The notes beneath the pieces were generated by a model. It made no database searches, had not been told where the DNA came from, and saw only the letters and a program-made list of their open reading frames with translations. Shown here in pieces: positions 1-11,571 of a stretch of 64,000 nt of DNA. This DNA is from Tetrahymena elliotti 4EA (lineage: Eukaryota; Ciliophora; Oligohymenophorea; Hymenostomatida; Tetrahymenidae), in assembly GCA_000231825.2 (NCBI GenBank), contig JH720314.1, positions 868,001-932,000 on the forward strand. Reading direction: 5' to 3'. A program made the position numbers and the translations under genes. Every line of letters starts with the position of its first letter. Within the stretch, counting starts at the first letter, position 1.

Positions 1-2
1 GT

Positions 3-1682
3 ATGAAGTCATCCACTTTACAAAAGCGTATCTAGGAATGGCTTGAAAGAGATGAAAAGATCTCTGGAACTGGTAAAATATCTGGATCTCGTTACTGTGA
101 TGATATTGAATACGAAAACGAAATTAAGAATTTCACAAGTAATTTCATAATAAACTTCTATATGAATTAATTATATTTTTATTTAACAGAGGACTTCTTG
201 TATCACAATCCTTTACATTATGAACTCTTCCCTGCTACCAGACAAATGGAAGCTGAAATTATTAGAATGACTTGCAATATGTTTGGCTCAGATGACGGTT
301 ATGGCTACACTACTTCTGGAGGTACTGAAAGCATTTTGATGGCTGTAATGGCTCACAGAAATTACGCTGCTAAGTACAGAAATATCACAGAACCTAACTT
401 GTAAATTTTTGAATGGATTTGAATGAATGATTATTGACTTTAATTTTAATTATTAAATAGAGTTATGTCTAGAACCGCTCACCCTGCATTCAATAAAGCT
501 TGTAAATATTTCAAGGTTAAGTGTATTAGAGTTGGTACTAACGATTAGGCTGAAGTTGATCTCAAGTAGCTTGAAAGCAAAATTGATTCCAACACTATTA
601 TGGTAATAAATAAATAAATGAATTTCTAATATATTAATATTTCTTTTAATTAGATTGTTGGCTCATGTCCTAGCTATCCTTATGGTGTTATTGATGATAT
701 TCCCGCTTTAGCTAAGATCGCCAAAGCCCGCAAAATTGGTCTCCATGTCGATTGCTGCCTTGGAGGTTTTGTAGTAGCTTTTGCCAAAGACTATGGCCTC
801 AATATTAAGCCTTTTGATTTCACTGTTGATGGTAATAAATAATTATTAAAACATGAAGTAAAATGAATTAAAAAATTATTAAACTAATAAAGGAGTTACT
901 TCTATCAGTTGCGATCACCACAAATATGCCTTAGCTCCCAAGGGTATTTCAGTCATTATGTTCAAAACAAAGGAATTAAGACACCAGACTTACACTTCTG
1001 TTAGTGACTGGCCTGGTGGTTTCTATGCTACCCCCTCAGTTTGTGGTTCAAAGCCTGGTGCTCCTATTGCTGGTGCCTGGTATGCTATGATGTACCATGG
1101 ACGTGAAGGGTAAAATGACTATTTAATTGATTAAATACTAATAATTTAGATAAACTATAAGCCTTTATATTAAATTTCTTTTTATTTTAATCAAGATATG
1201 TTGAAAAATCTAAAGCTATCACCACTGCCACTTAAGCCATAGTTAAAGCAATTAGAGAATTGCCTGAATTATAAGAATTAGATGTTATTGGTAATCCTTA
1301 AACTTGCTCTATTGCTATCATTTATAAGAAAGAAACTAAGCGTAATATCTATCATCTTGAAGGAGCTTTATCAAAAATAGGATGGAAATTCTCTGGTATT
1401 TAACTTCCTCCTGCTATCCAAGTTTCAATCAACCATGGAATAGCTAATCGTACCAAAGAATTAATAAAGGACTTAAAGTACTGTGTTAAAGATGTAAAAA
1501 TATATACATATTTATAAAAAGCATATTTTAAATAAACTCTAAAAAAATAGGTTGCAGAAAACCCAGAAAAATATAAGGACAGCTCAAGCGCATCTATGTA
1601 TGGTGCTTCAGTAAAGGTTCCTGATATTAAAACACTTGATAGAGTACTTGACGCTGTTGTAGACAGCTTCTTAAAGCTTTGA
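3..1682 (+). CDS. SGPL1: Sphingosine-1-phosphate lyase, 5'-truncated by window edge
   Basis: PLP-dependent lyase that cleaves sphingosine-1-phosphate into hexadecenal and phosphoethanolamine, normally an ER membrane enzyme. The reading shows family blocks in order: NPLHYELFP, MEAEIIRMTCNMFG, TSGGTESILMA, HVDCCLGGF, then SISCDHHKYALAPKG, whose HKY lysine is the expected PLP-Schiff-base residue, and the Y-T-S-V-S-D-W-P-G-G-F-Y-A block. Seven exons are supported: about 3-138, 190-400, 461-602, 654-831, 893-1109, 1196-1493 and 1551-1682. All junctions are GT..AG with consistent phase, and several TAG/TAA codons read as Q. The protein ends ...VVDSFLKL then TGA. The ATG at position 3 is probably internal, because the N-terminal membrane anchor and early catalytic domain lie outside the window. 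Family assignment is very secure. Confidence 0.95.
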
Positions 1683-2694
1683 AAAAATGTATATAAATAA
1701 TAGTAGAAGATAAAAATAAATTTAATTGTTTAAATTGTATTCAATGTTTTAATGAGTTTGTATTCTTTTAAATATCTATTTTTAATTCTTCAAAGATATT
1801 TTCATTTTGATATTTCTTTTTTTAATAATTTCTTCTCACAAATAATCCTTTAATAATATTATCTAAACATTAAATAAGCAAAGAAATGGCCTATAAATTC
1901 ATAAAAAATGAGAGAATATTAGAAAAATATCAATAAATATTTTAAAAAATAATCAAATTATAAATTGATAAACAATTTATAAAAATATTTGATCATTTTT
2001 ATAAAAGAAATAGCATGTTTTTGGTAGTATTTACACCTAATTCTAAGTACAATATTTATTGTTACTCTAATCAAAATGAGATATTGGTTTTTTTTTCTTT
2101 ATTAATTTGGAAAACACTAGATCCACTTTTACTTCTGCTTTTAAATCAAAATTAATCACAAATTTTTCTGTAATGAAAAATTTCATTTCTAATCAAAAGT
2201 TAATTCTGATTAATTTTTTTTACTATTTTCTTGTATTACTTAAAGAAGTACTTATCATTTCAAAATTAATCAGTATTTATCTCAGTGACATCACTTTACT
2301 ACCTCAATGATAATTTACTTACTTTCATAATCTAATTTTTCATTAAGTTCTTTAAATCATTCAAGTAAAAATTATAAAATGATTTAATTTTATCAAAACT
2401 TTTTATATTATGCTAAATTAAATTTAAATTTTAGTAAATATCATAAAGAATTATTTTTCTTTTCTAATTTTTATTTCAATAAAGCATAAAAATTTAACTT
2501 ATTTTAATTTTTTGAGGATTAACTCAAATATAAAAAATACAATTTATAAATGTTTAATATTTTTTATATTAATCAACTCATTTGTTTATTAATTCACAAA
2601 TATAATCATTTTTTCACAATTTTGTATTTGTCTTTATTTTTTAATTCAATAATACATTTAGAAACTTAAGTCATCAACTTCATATGTTTCTATT
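1683..2694. other. AT-rich intergenic region
   Basis: Between the lyase stop and the pseudogene on the opposite strand. It contains homopolymeric A/T runs and short open frames such as 2107-2310 with no recognisable motif or biased codon use. No gene is supported. It should hold the lyase 3' UTR. Confidence 0.5.
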
Positions 2695-4657
2695 TCAACT
2701 TACTTCATACTAATCACTGCTGGCTAAAGTACATATTCCAAAAGAATAATCAGTTTTAATGGCCATATTATTTTCATTCATTTACTCTATATGATTATAA
2801 TTAGGGTAATCCATAAATAATACTATTCTTTTCTCTACATATACTCTTATTTCTACTTATTTAATCTAATCTACTACTTCATATAAATACTTTCCTTTTA
2901 TTTTATCTAACCCCCCCTTATTTAGAATAAGAACGAAAACAACAATTTTCATCTGCAATATATTTTGTGTTTACATCTATTGTTTTTCTAATTCCAAATA
3001 ATGAGTTATTTGAATTTTATATTAAAAATTAATTTAGCTTACATCTAAATATATAGTTTACACTGCCATCTAATTTCTATGTTGTCATTATTTAACCGAA
3101 CACTGACTATGGAGTTTTGAGTAAAAAGTTATTATTTTATTATTTTTCTAAACTTAGCTTTTAACTACTCTCATAATTTGTTTTAATAAAATCTATATTC
3201 AATTTAATCATAGGAATTAATTATGTAGTTTCTAAAATTGGAAAATCAACAAATAATTTAGATATTTCCAAGTTAATTTATTATAAATTTAGAGTTATTT
3301 TAGTATTATCCAATAGGTGACAAGCTATTATAATATTTTTCTCCAAACTTTTATGAAAGCTCTGATATTTTATCTGCCAATATTTCTAAATTTTTGCGTT
3401 GTTGCTAATTTAAGATAGAAAAATTGATTGCTTTATTTCTATTTTCTTAGAAGATATTTTAATTTAAGAATAAAAATTGTATAATTTATTGATATTTATT
3501 TGCTACATCTCTTGAATTTTTAATAAACTCATCATTACAGTAATTAAATTTATTTTCAAATGATGAAATTAAATCCTTTATTAGTCTTGCTCTCACATTT
3601 ATTGTTATTATAATAACTAATTTTAGTTCTTTTGTCTGTTTGGTACTTCTAAATTTTTAGTAAGGTTAGATAATTCTAAGAGCTGTTGTTCAGTTAGTTA
3701 TCCCCCACTTATAGACTCTTCATTTAGTAACAAATAATTCTAAAAATCGATTGTGTTAATAAATGGTAGTATTAAATCAAAGCTATTTGATAAATCATTT
3801 AAGAACTTCGATGAGCAATAGTTGAATTTATTGGAAATTAATTTCATAAGAATATCTTTATTTGTTTTATTTATGTCATTTTTAAACTTATTCTCATCAA
3901 TATGTTCTGAGATACTTTTAATTATATAGACCTAACTATCTTCTAGTTTATAAAAATCTACTTTTAGTAAAACATATCAATAGAATCTACAAGTTCTAAT
4001 ATATTCTAATTCATTTATTAAGGAATGTCAAAATTTATTAAAGATTTTAGAGATTCAAAGCAATTAATTGTTTATTCTAAAACCTATTTGTAACTATCCT
4101 AATTATTGTTGATTCTACAAATTGTTTCTTTGAGAAGTAAATTCTATTTGTTGAAATCTTCATTTTACTCTATGATTATTTTCTTTAAGTTGTCTTTCTC
4201 AGCAAATTAATTGTACTGTATGATAGCCTGATCATTTATATTCTATAAAGATTTGGCTTGTTATTGCATTTTTTCTTCTCTCGTTTATTTTTAACATAAC
4301 AAATCTTTTTAAATCCTCAAAATAAGTTGTAATTTGTTTTTATAGCTCTTCAATAGAAAAGTCCGTTTTAAAAGCTTTTTATAGGTTTAACTCTAGCTGA
4401 TTATCTCCTTAGATAGGCCAATTGTGAAAAACAGTTTTTTAGTTATCTTCAATAATGCTAATTAGATCAAGAGTATTCTGATTAGGATTTTGTGAGAGAC
4501 ATCTTACGCATTAGAGAAATTGGATAGACTTTGGGTTAGTGCTGAGGGAGACAATCCAGTTTTTGGGATGCTGAGGGTAACTTCTATATGCTTTTGAGAG
4601 CAAAAGAAGTTCTTAACTACTCAAATTGAGGTTTTCTAAAGCCTAAACTTAATTCAT
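2695..4657 (-). pseudogene. Frameshifted member of a ciliate coiled-coil/SPRY-like family
   Basis: Reading the minus strand from an ATG at 4657 gives good coding sequence (a CVRC pair near the start, then HNWPI and helical coiled coil). The coding signal jumps frame at least four times, near 4290, 3960, 3610 and 3280, and probably again at the run of seven G (C on the plus strand, near 2910). Each segment is open in the ciliate code and protein-like, for example LLLNEESISGGQLTEQQ and LIKDLISSFENKFNYC. The C-terminal part (DVNTKYIADENC, then KYLYEV, RIVLFMDYPNY, YSFGICTLASSDQYEV) resembles the SPRY-like end of a large Tetrahymena/Paramecium family. It ends at the TGA at 2695-2697. None of the breaks I examined has a plausible GT..AG intron. 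This is most likely a decayed copy; clustered sequencing errors are the alternative. Confidence 0.7.
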
Positions 4658-5645
4658 CTTTGCTAATAATTATATTTTTTTTACCACTTAATTATTCTGA
4701 ATAATTTTGATTATCTATAAATCTTTTATTTTTTATTGAAAACAAGAGTTTCTTATTTTTAATTAAATAGTCAGCAATTAGAATAATTCTTCATCTAAAC
4801 TCTAACATTAAAAAAATAGTTTTTTTATTTTTCATTTAAACAATTCTTTACTGCTTTTTAATTCTAGATCATGATTAGCTTGATGCAATTTTAAGATAAA
4901 TCTAATAGAAAGAATACATTAATAGTTTTTCAGTCAAAAGGATTTATTATTATTAAAAATAATAAGAAAAATGAATATATTTTTTAAAATAAAATTTATA
5001 AATTATTGAAGGAATATTGTGATAAATATGACCAAAGAAACTAATTCTATCATTTAAAAAATTTTAATTTATTTTTACCTAACCTTATAATTATTTTTAA
5101 TAGGTAAAATTCTTTGTAAAATCGGAAAAAATTTGTAAAAAAATAATATTTTGAACCTTTCAAAGCAAAATTGGTATATTAAAGCTAATAAATAATATGG
5201 AGATTTTTAATATATTTATTGGTAAATGATTGTAAAATAGTTTTAAAACTAACAAATATGGTTTTATTTTCTTAAAAACTATTTTTACTATTTATTTTAA
5301 ATGAAATAATTTTAATTTTTACTTTAATTTAGATTTTATTAAAATTGAAACATTTTAAATTGAATAAAAAAATAGAATGAGGGCAATTTTAAATTAAAGT
5401 TGATGTTAAAGTTTTTAATTCTATGAATGATATTAAATTGAATATAGGGATCATAAAATATCATTCAGATATTTGAATTTGATTTTGTCAGCAAAAAAAT
5501 TAATGACTCAAAGATCAAACGTTATCATTATTTGAAAAAAGACTTTAATAAAAATAAAAAAAATATATCCAATTAGAATTGATAGATAGTATTTTTAAAT
5601 AATCAAATCATTCATTTATTTATAACAAATCTTTCTAACAAACAA
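4658..5645. other. AT-rich intergenic region
   Basis: About 1 kb between the divergent pseudogene start and the TBC1D31-like gene. Nearly pure A/T with T and A runs. I see no gene, RNA or regular repeat. The 3' end should contain the promoter of the downstream gene. Confidence 0.5.
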
Positions 5646-8600
5646 ATGAAGATAGGATAGCAAAAAAATTTATCTTTAGTAAACAGAACTGGTAAGCTTG
5701 AAGCAAGCAAATAGCCTAGTAAAAATAATCTTTCTTTTCTTATTGATGTGTCTTATATAACTCTTCATGAAACAAATTTCATTTTATAATGATTAGAAAT
5801 TTAAGTGGTTTTAAATATTTTTTTAAATTAAAAAGGTTAAGATGGTCTATGCGATGTGATTAATTTCAAAACTTTAAAGAAAGGAAATTGGCATTCATTT
5901 AAATTACAGTTCGATTCCAAGGGTAAAATGAGCAACTTAGATTGAATTAATTGTTCTATAGTTAGCAATATTAGAAAATATAAATTTATTTAAAATAAAG
6001 GTGCAACATATGGATGTTTAGATTAAGCAGGTAATGTGACATTATTTTATCTAGATAAAAATAGATATACTAATGTTGATGTACAAGTAGATTCTTCTAA
6101 TTTAACATTCATAGGTAAAACAATTAATTATCAAAACAATAAATAGTTTTATTAATTTACTAAATAAATTAAAGATAAACCAACTGGATACTTAGCTGTT
6201 TCAAATGCAGATTGCTCAATTTCAATTTACAGCATTCTTAGTAATTTAAATCAAATATTAGCCAATAATAAATTTATTTTAAATGCTTAAATTAGGTAAA
6301 AAGCTCATCTAGTAATTAAAATGGCATACATTTAGAATTAAAAGTAATTTAATATTATTTGTTTCTCTCATTCAAATTAAATATTTTTATTTATTTTATT
6401 TTAAAGGATTATAAGTCAATCATATGAGTGGATATTTACTTTCAGTAAGCTCTGATAACTGTACTCTTTGGGGTATTAATACTTTTGAAAGGAGAAAATC
6501 ATTTTATGTGAAAAATACAAGATATAGTCAAGGTTGCCTAACTCCAGCAGGCGAGCATCTAATAACTTTATCTCAAGTAAATTTAAATGCTAAAATAGCA
6601 AACCTTAATTAAATTGTTAAATTCAAAAGAATGGTATAGTTGAGTCACATAATACAGATACATAGAAAATAGAAAAAAAAGAAGAAATAGGTTTGAAACT
6701 TAAATCAGCTTAATTAGATGTATCAACAGAAGGAATATACATTGCTATTTCTGGTGATTCGAATTACTGTTTAATTGGAAGATTAGATTGCTAATAAGGA
6801 TTTGATTTTGAATTATATGAGTTACCAAATTACATGAAGTCAGTTAAAAAAATTAAGTTTATCAGAAATAATTTACTAACTCTCTTAGGGGATGATGAAA
6901 AAATTTATGTCCTATCTGCAGAGAATAATATGGAGATAGTTTTATGTTTTGAGCTTCCAAATCGTAAAGTAAATTAAAATTTTTATTTTGTTGAAGAATT
7001 GGTTTAAAATAAAAATTAATTTTAAAATAGGGAATAGTTGATTATGATTTAAATACAGATGCTAAGTACTTAGTTGTAATTAGTACTTTAGGTGAGAAGT
7101 ATGTGTATGATTTCCATTAGCTGATTGCAAATTAAAAGCAGTATATAAAACATTTTAAATTTTTAACTGAATTGAAATTTATTTGTTAATACCTTAATAG
7201 AAATCAAAAAGACATCACAATGAAAAAGGGATCTTTTAGCAGACAAACATTAGCAAGGGCTGATTTGGATGAACTTAAATAAACTCTTTATTACTAAACG
7301 AAAGAAAATTAGATGAAATTTGCTAATTCTAAAAAGATGAAAAATGAAACAAAGATTAATGGTGAAACCAATATGATTATGCTTGATAGAGTAGGTGGAG
7401 CAACTCCTGAAGTTGAAATTTTTGTTAATGGAAAGCGTTAGGATTAGTATGAAATTCAAAATTAGAAGTCTTCCTTTTTAGATAGAGAAAAATTAAGAGA
7501 ATTCTTAAACAGATTTGGTTACTTTCCAGAGAAGCATAGAGTTGTTGTGTGGAATTATTTATTAAATTTGCCATCTAATTATGAAGCATTTGATAATTTG
7601 GCACGTAAAGGCTTGCATCCAAATTATTTGAATTTAAAGAGCACTTTCCCTATTCAATCTGATAAATTATACTATAGAACTTAAAGAATTTTATCTTGCC
7701 TTGCTCATTATTGCCCAGTTTTTGCCTAGCTAGATTATATGCCAGCTTTTGTTTTCCCTTTTGTAAAGCTTATAGGAACAAATGAAACATTTTGTTTTGA
7801 AGTAATACTAAGCTTCTTAGTTCAATGGGGATAATTCTTCTTTGAATTTGCTCCAAACCCTCCTGTTAGTTATTTGAAAGCTTTCATGGAATTGCTAGAA
7901 TATCATGAGCCTTAACTTCATGCTCAGCTTAATCAAAATATACCTCATACTTAGCTTTTCAATACTATTTGGAGTTCTTTATAAGTTGCTTTAACTGACA
8001 TACTTAAACGTGAAGACTGGCTTTGCTTTATTGATTTCTTAGTAGCTCATAGTGAAAAACCTGATTTGCTATTACATATTTTAGTAGCTTACTTTACATA
8101 CTTTAAAAGACATATAATTTCTTTCACAACTGGATCTTAATTACTATCTTTCTTTTAGTAAGACCATTAAATAAAGATTTAAAATTTACTTAAAGATGCT
8201 CTTGAGTACAGCAATAGAACTCCAGCCAGAATTCCTTAAGCTGTTGTCCTTTAAGATAATCTTCCATTAACAAGCGAATAATATCCCATTTTTAATTTTT
8301 ATCCCAAGTTTTCTCTTGACTAACATAAAGAAATCAGAGAATAAATAATCCAAGAAGAATTAAAGGCAACAGAAAAGAAGAAAACTCTTAAAGAATTAAA
8401 CACACTTTAGCAATAGTTATAAGATCTTGAAAAGCTCTATGAAGAAAAATAGGATGCCTTAATGAGACACGAAAGAGAGAGAAGAGAAATTATAACTTAT
8501 GAATAAGAAATGAGATATTCAAAGTTAGTTGATGCTGAAAGAGAAGTTAGAGAGGAAAGATTGCAGTAAATGAAAAAACTAGAAGAAGAATCAAGGAAGG

Positions 8601-10457
8601 CAATCCAAATAGCTGAAAACTCTAGAAAGGCAGACTTAGATTTTATAGATGAGGAGTTACAAAAGAAAAGAGCAAATGATAATAAATTTATAGCCTCCAA
8701 AATGGAAGAAGAAGCTATTTTAAATCTCGAATTAAAAACAGCAGGAAGAATTAATGAAGTACTCAACACAAAAACAAAAGATCAAAATATCTAATCCATC
8801 ACTTTACAAGCCGAAATAGCTTAAAAAAGATTAGATATGAAATACAAGCAAATGGAACAATAAATTGATTAACAAATCGAAGAAGAAAATATCAGATAGG
8901 ACCACATTCTTTAAAGAAAAGCTGTAAAAATTTTTTTAATGAATTAAATTTTTCTTATTTACTCAAACCATTTTCTTTTAATTGGGTTGAATAATATTCT
9001 TCTATTTTTAATAAATTAAGAAAAAGGTTTTGTAAAAATTATTCAGTCCTCAATAATATTTTTTAAATATCAAATTAATAAATTCAAAATAAAAAAAATA
9101 AATTGAATTTAGCTGTCTAATTTCAACAAATTTTAATTACTTACTTTTCAAGAAAAAAAGATTTGTCTTTTATACAATTAGAAAATTCTTTTGATAAAAT
9201 TATGTTTAAAATATTCAGTCCAAATCTTAAAATTTCATGAAATCAAGTAAATCAACTAAATTTACTCAAAAATTTTTTTTTATCAGAGTTGAACTAAATA
9301 AAGAGCTTTAATGAATTGATTTTAAAATCCTAGCTATTTCTGCTAAAATTGTTTGAAAAGTGAATTTATTGAAGAAACTTGAAAATAATTTAATTTTTAC
9401 AATTTTTTTTGTATGTTTAGAATAAAAAACTAAATACCTTGAACTTAAATAAATATATCAGCAATTTTTTTAATTTTAATGCGATAATAAATATTAGATT
9501 TAAAGAGAAATAGAAGATGATATTTCTAAGCAAAGACAATTAAAGGGATAACTTCTAGCTGAAGAGTTTGAAAAAGAATTAAAGCTAGCTGAGATTGAAA
9601 GGGACAGACGTATTTAGAGAATTGAAGACAATGAAAAAATAAAATAATAAGAATTCTTATAACTTTACAAATTATAAGATGATGTTTTAAATTAACAACA
9701 AGATTAACTAATAAAAACTCTTTAAAATAAAGATCTGGATTTTAATAAAGCTAGATAAGAAGAAAGATTGAGAATAATAGAATAAGAGAATAGATAAAAA
9801 TTATATGAGCTTGAAGAGCATAGAAGTAAGATTAAGGATATTACTTCTCATTTAAAAAGGGCAGAAGCTGAAGATTAAATTTAGGAGTTTAGAAATACCA
9901 TGCTTTAAAACTAATTAGAAGAAGAGAGAAAGTTATAAAATGAGATTGAGCAAATTTAAAAAGAAAGAAAAGCTTAAAGAGAACTCTAATAGGATTTAGA
10001 GTATAAACAATAGGAATTCGCTTAATCAGAATAATACAAAAGAATTCTTAAATAGAATGAACAATTTATAAGAAGAACAGAAGAAGAGAAGTATAGAGAC
10101 TTTTAAAATAAATTAAGTTAATAATTTGAATAGTAGTAACAAGAAGACGATATGAAAAACCAATAATACCAATATTCCCCATCTCAACAAAATAATTACA
10201 GTCCTTATTAATAAGATACTTATGGCAATTACAATTAGAGTGGTAACTATAATAATGGATTCAACTAAAGTAACAACTATCAATACAATAAAAGTCTCCC
10301 AAATAATGGATAATATTACAATAATGCATATAACAATAGCAACTATAACAATCAAAACTTTTAAAATAGCAACAATAGTTCCTACCCTAATTAAAATGAA
10401 TATTCCTAAAACTATCTTCAAGACTCCATAAATTAACATTCTTCTATGGAGGTATGA
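5646..10457 (+). CDS. TBC1D31: TBC1D31-like protein (WD40, TBC domain, coiled coil)
   Basis: Order matches human TBC1D31/WDR67, a centrosome and ciliary-base protein: N-terminal WD-repeat segments (about 5837-7190; ATYGCLDQAGNVTLFYLD, SGYLLSVSSDNCTLWGINTF), a TBC domain (about 7490-8170; LREFLNRFGYFPEKHRVVVW, AFVFPFVKLIGTNETFCFE, LKREDWLCFIDFLVAHSEKP), then the QYPIFNFYPKF motif and a long E/K/R/Q coiled coil (8330-10110). The tail is N/Q/Y-rich. Introns include 5923-6000, one beginning near 6570, one ending near 7030, and a 574-nt intron at 8924-9497. Intron 1 is uncertain: I place it about 5748-5836, so the ATG at 5646 and first exon are the weakest part. The stop is TGA at 10455-10457. TBC domains are Rab GAPs, but this subfamily lacks clear arginine and glutamine fingers, so a scaffold role is more likely. 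Confidence 0.88.
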
Positions 10458-11571
10458 GAATGTTATCAATAAATTTATTTTGTTAATTAATAATTTATGT
10501 TTTACATTAGTTTTCTCTTTATAGATTAGTTTAGTAAAATTGGTTAACTAAAAGATTTAACTAGAAAAATAAAGTTATAAGAATATTAAAATATAAAAAT
10601 GTATTATTTGATAAATAATCTCTATGTCATAAAAAAAGAACCCTACTATCTAAAATATAAAAAAATAGAAGATGATCATAAATATCACCTGTAAAATTTT
10701 AAAAATCAAAATCCTAAGAAAGCAAAAAATTGTTGATTTTAGAAGTGTTTTTCTGTTGTTTTTCACAGTTATTCCAATTACATTTTTTCAATTAATATTG
10801 ATAATTGTAAATAAAAATAAGTTTATTATTTATCTTTTGTAATGGGGGAAAAAAATGAAGCCATATATAATTTCTATTTTTATTGCCTTACAAAAATTTT
10901 ATTAAATTTTAATAGTAAAGATTTGTAAATTAATACTGTCCAATTTAAAATTTGTGTTTCAATTGATTAAATAATATCCTATTAAAAAATTTTAAATTTA
11001 CACTTGAATTTATTTCAACTATCACCAATTATATTAGCTTGAATTTAATAAAAGCAAATAGTAAAAAATTTTAATTACTTGCAAGTTATAACTTACATTT
11101 ATTTACTTTGAAATGATTGTTTTTGAATAATTTTTTTCGCATAATAATTGAAGAATAAAAAAAATTGTCTTTCAGTGTATTGAAAAGGCTTTTTATGCTT
11201 TTTATTAAAAATAGAGAAAGTGGGTTTTTTAAAATGTTTGAGATATTTAATGTATGTTTATTTTAAATTATGAAATACTTTATTTAATTTGAAATATTTT
11301 CTTTTTGAAGAACAAAAATATTTCAAATTTTTTATGGGATTTTAATAATATGCAAGAAAATATTACTTGCCATTAGAAAAATTAATTTCTAATTAAAAGG
11401 CATGGCATGCTACTATTATTTTTTAAGTAATTAGCATTTTTAATTATTTCTTATAAACTCTTTTGATTGTAATAAACTAATTTTTGAGAAATTTTACTAA
11501 TTATAATATATATATATTTCTCATTGTAAAATATAGTTTTTTTAGCAGTTATCAAGTAATAAGTAAATCAT
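10458..11571. other. AT-rich intergenic region with no gene seen
   Basis: About 1.1 kb between two genes on the same strand. It contains A/T runs and a short (TA)n tract near 11505-11515. No open frame with protein-like composition on either strand. Confidence 0.5.

Noticed and set aside
2107..2310. Short open frame on the plus strand with hydrophobic content
   Set aside because: No ATG with context, no motif, composition typical of A/T-rich non-coding DNA.
2695..4657. Programmed +1 frameshifting as in Euplotes
   Set aside because: The code here differs from Euplotes and the jump sites share no slippery motif; decay is simpler.
8497..8769. Open frame on the minus strand
   Set aside because: Antisense shadow of the TBC1D31-like coiled coil.
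10113..10469. Hydrophobic minus-strand frame rich in I, V and L
   Set aside because: Antisense reading of the N/Y/Q-rich tail of the TBC1D31-like gene.
11503..11516. TA-rich tract as a promoter or origin
   Set aside because: Such tracts are common in this A/T-rich DNA and carry no further support.
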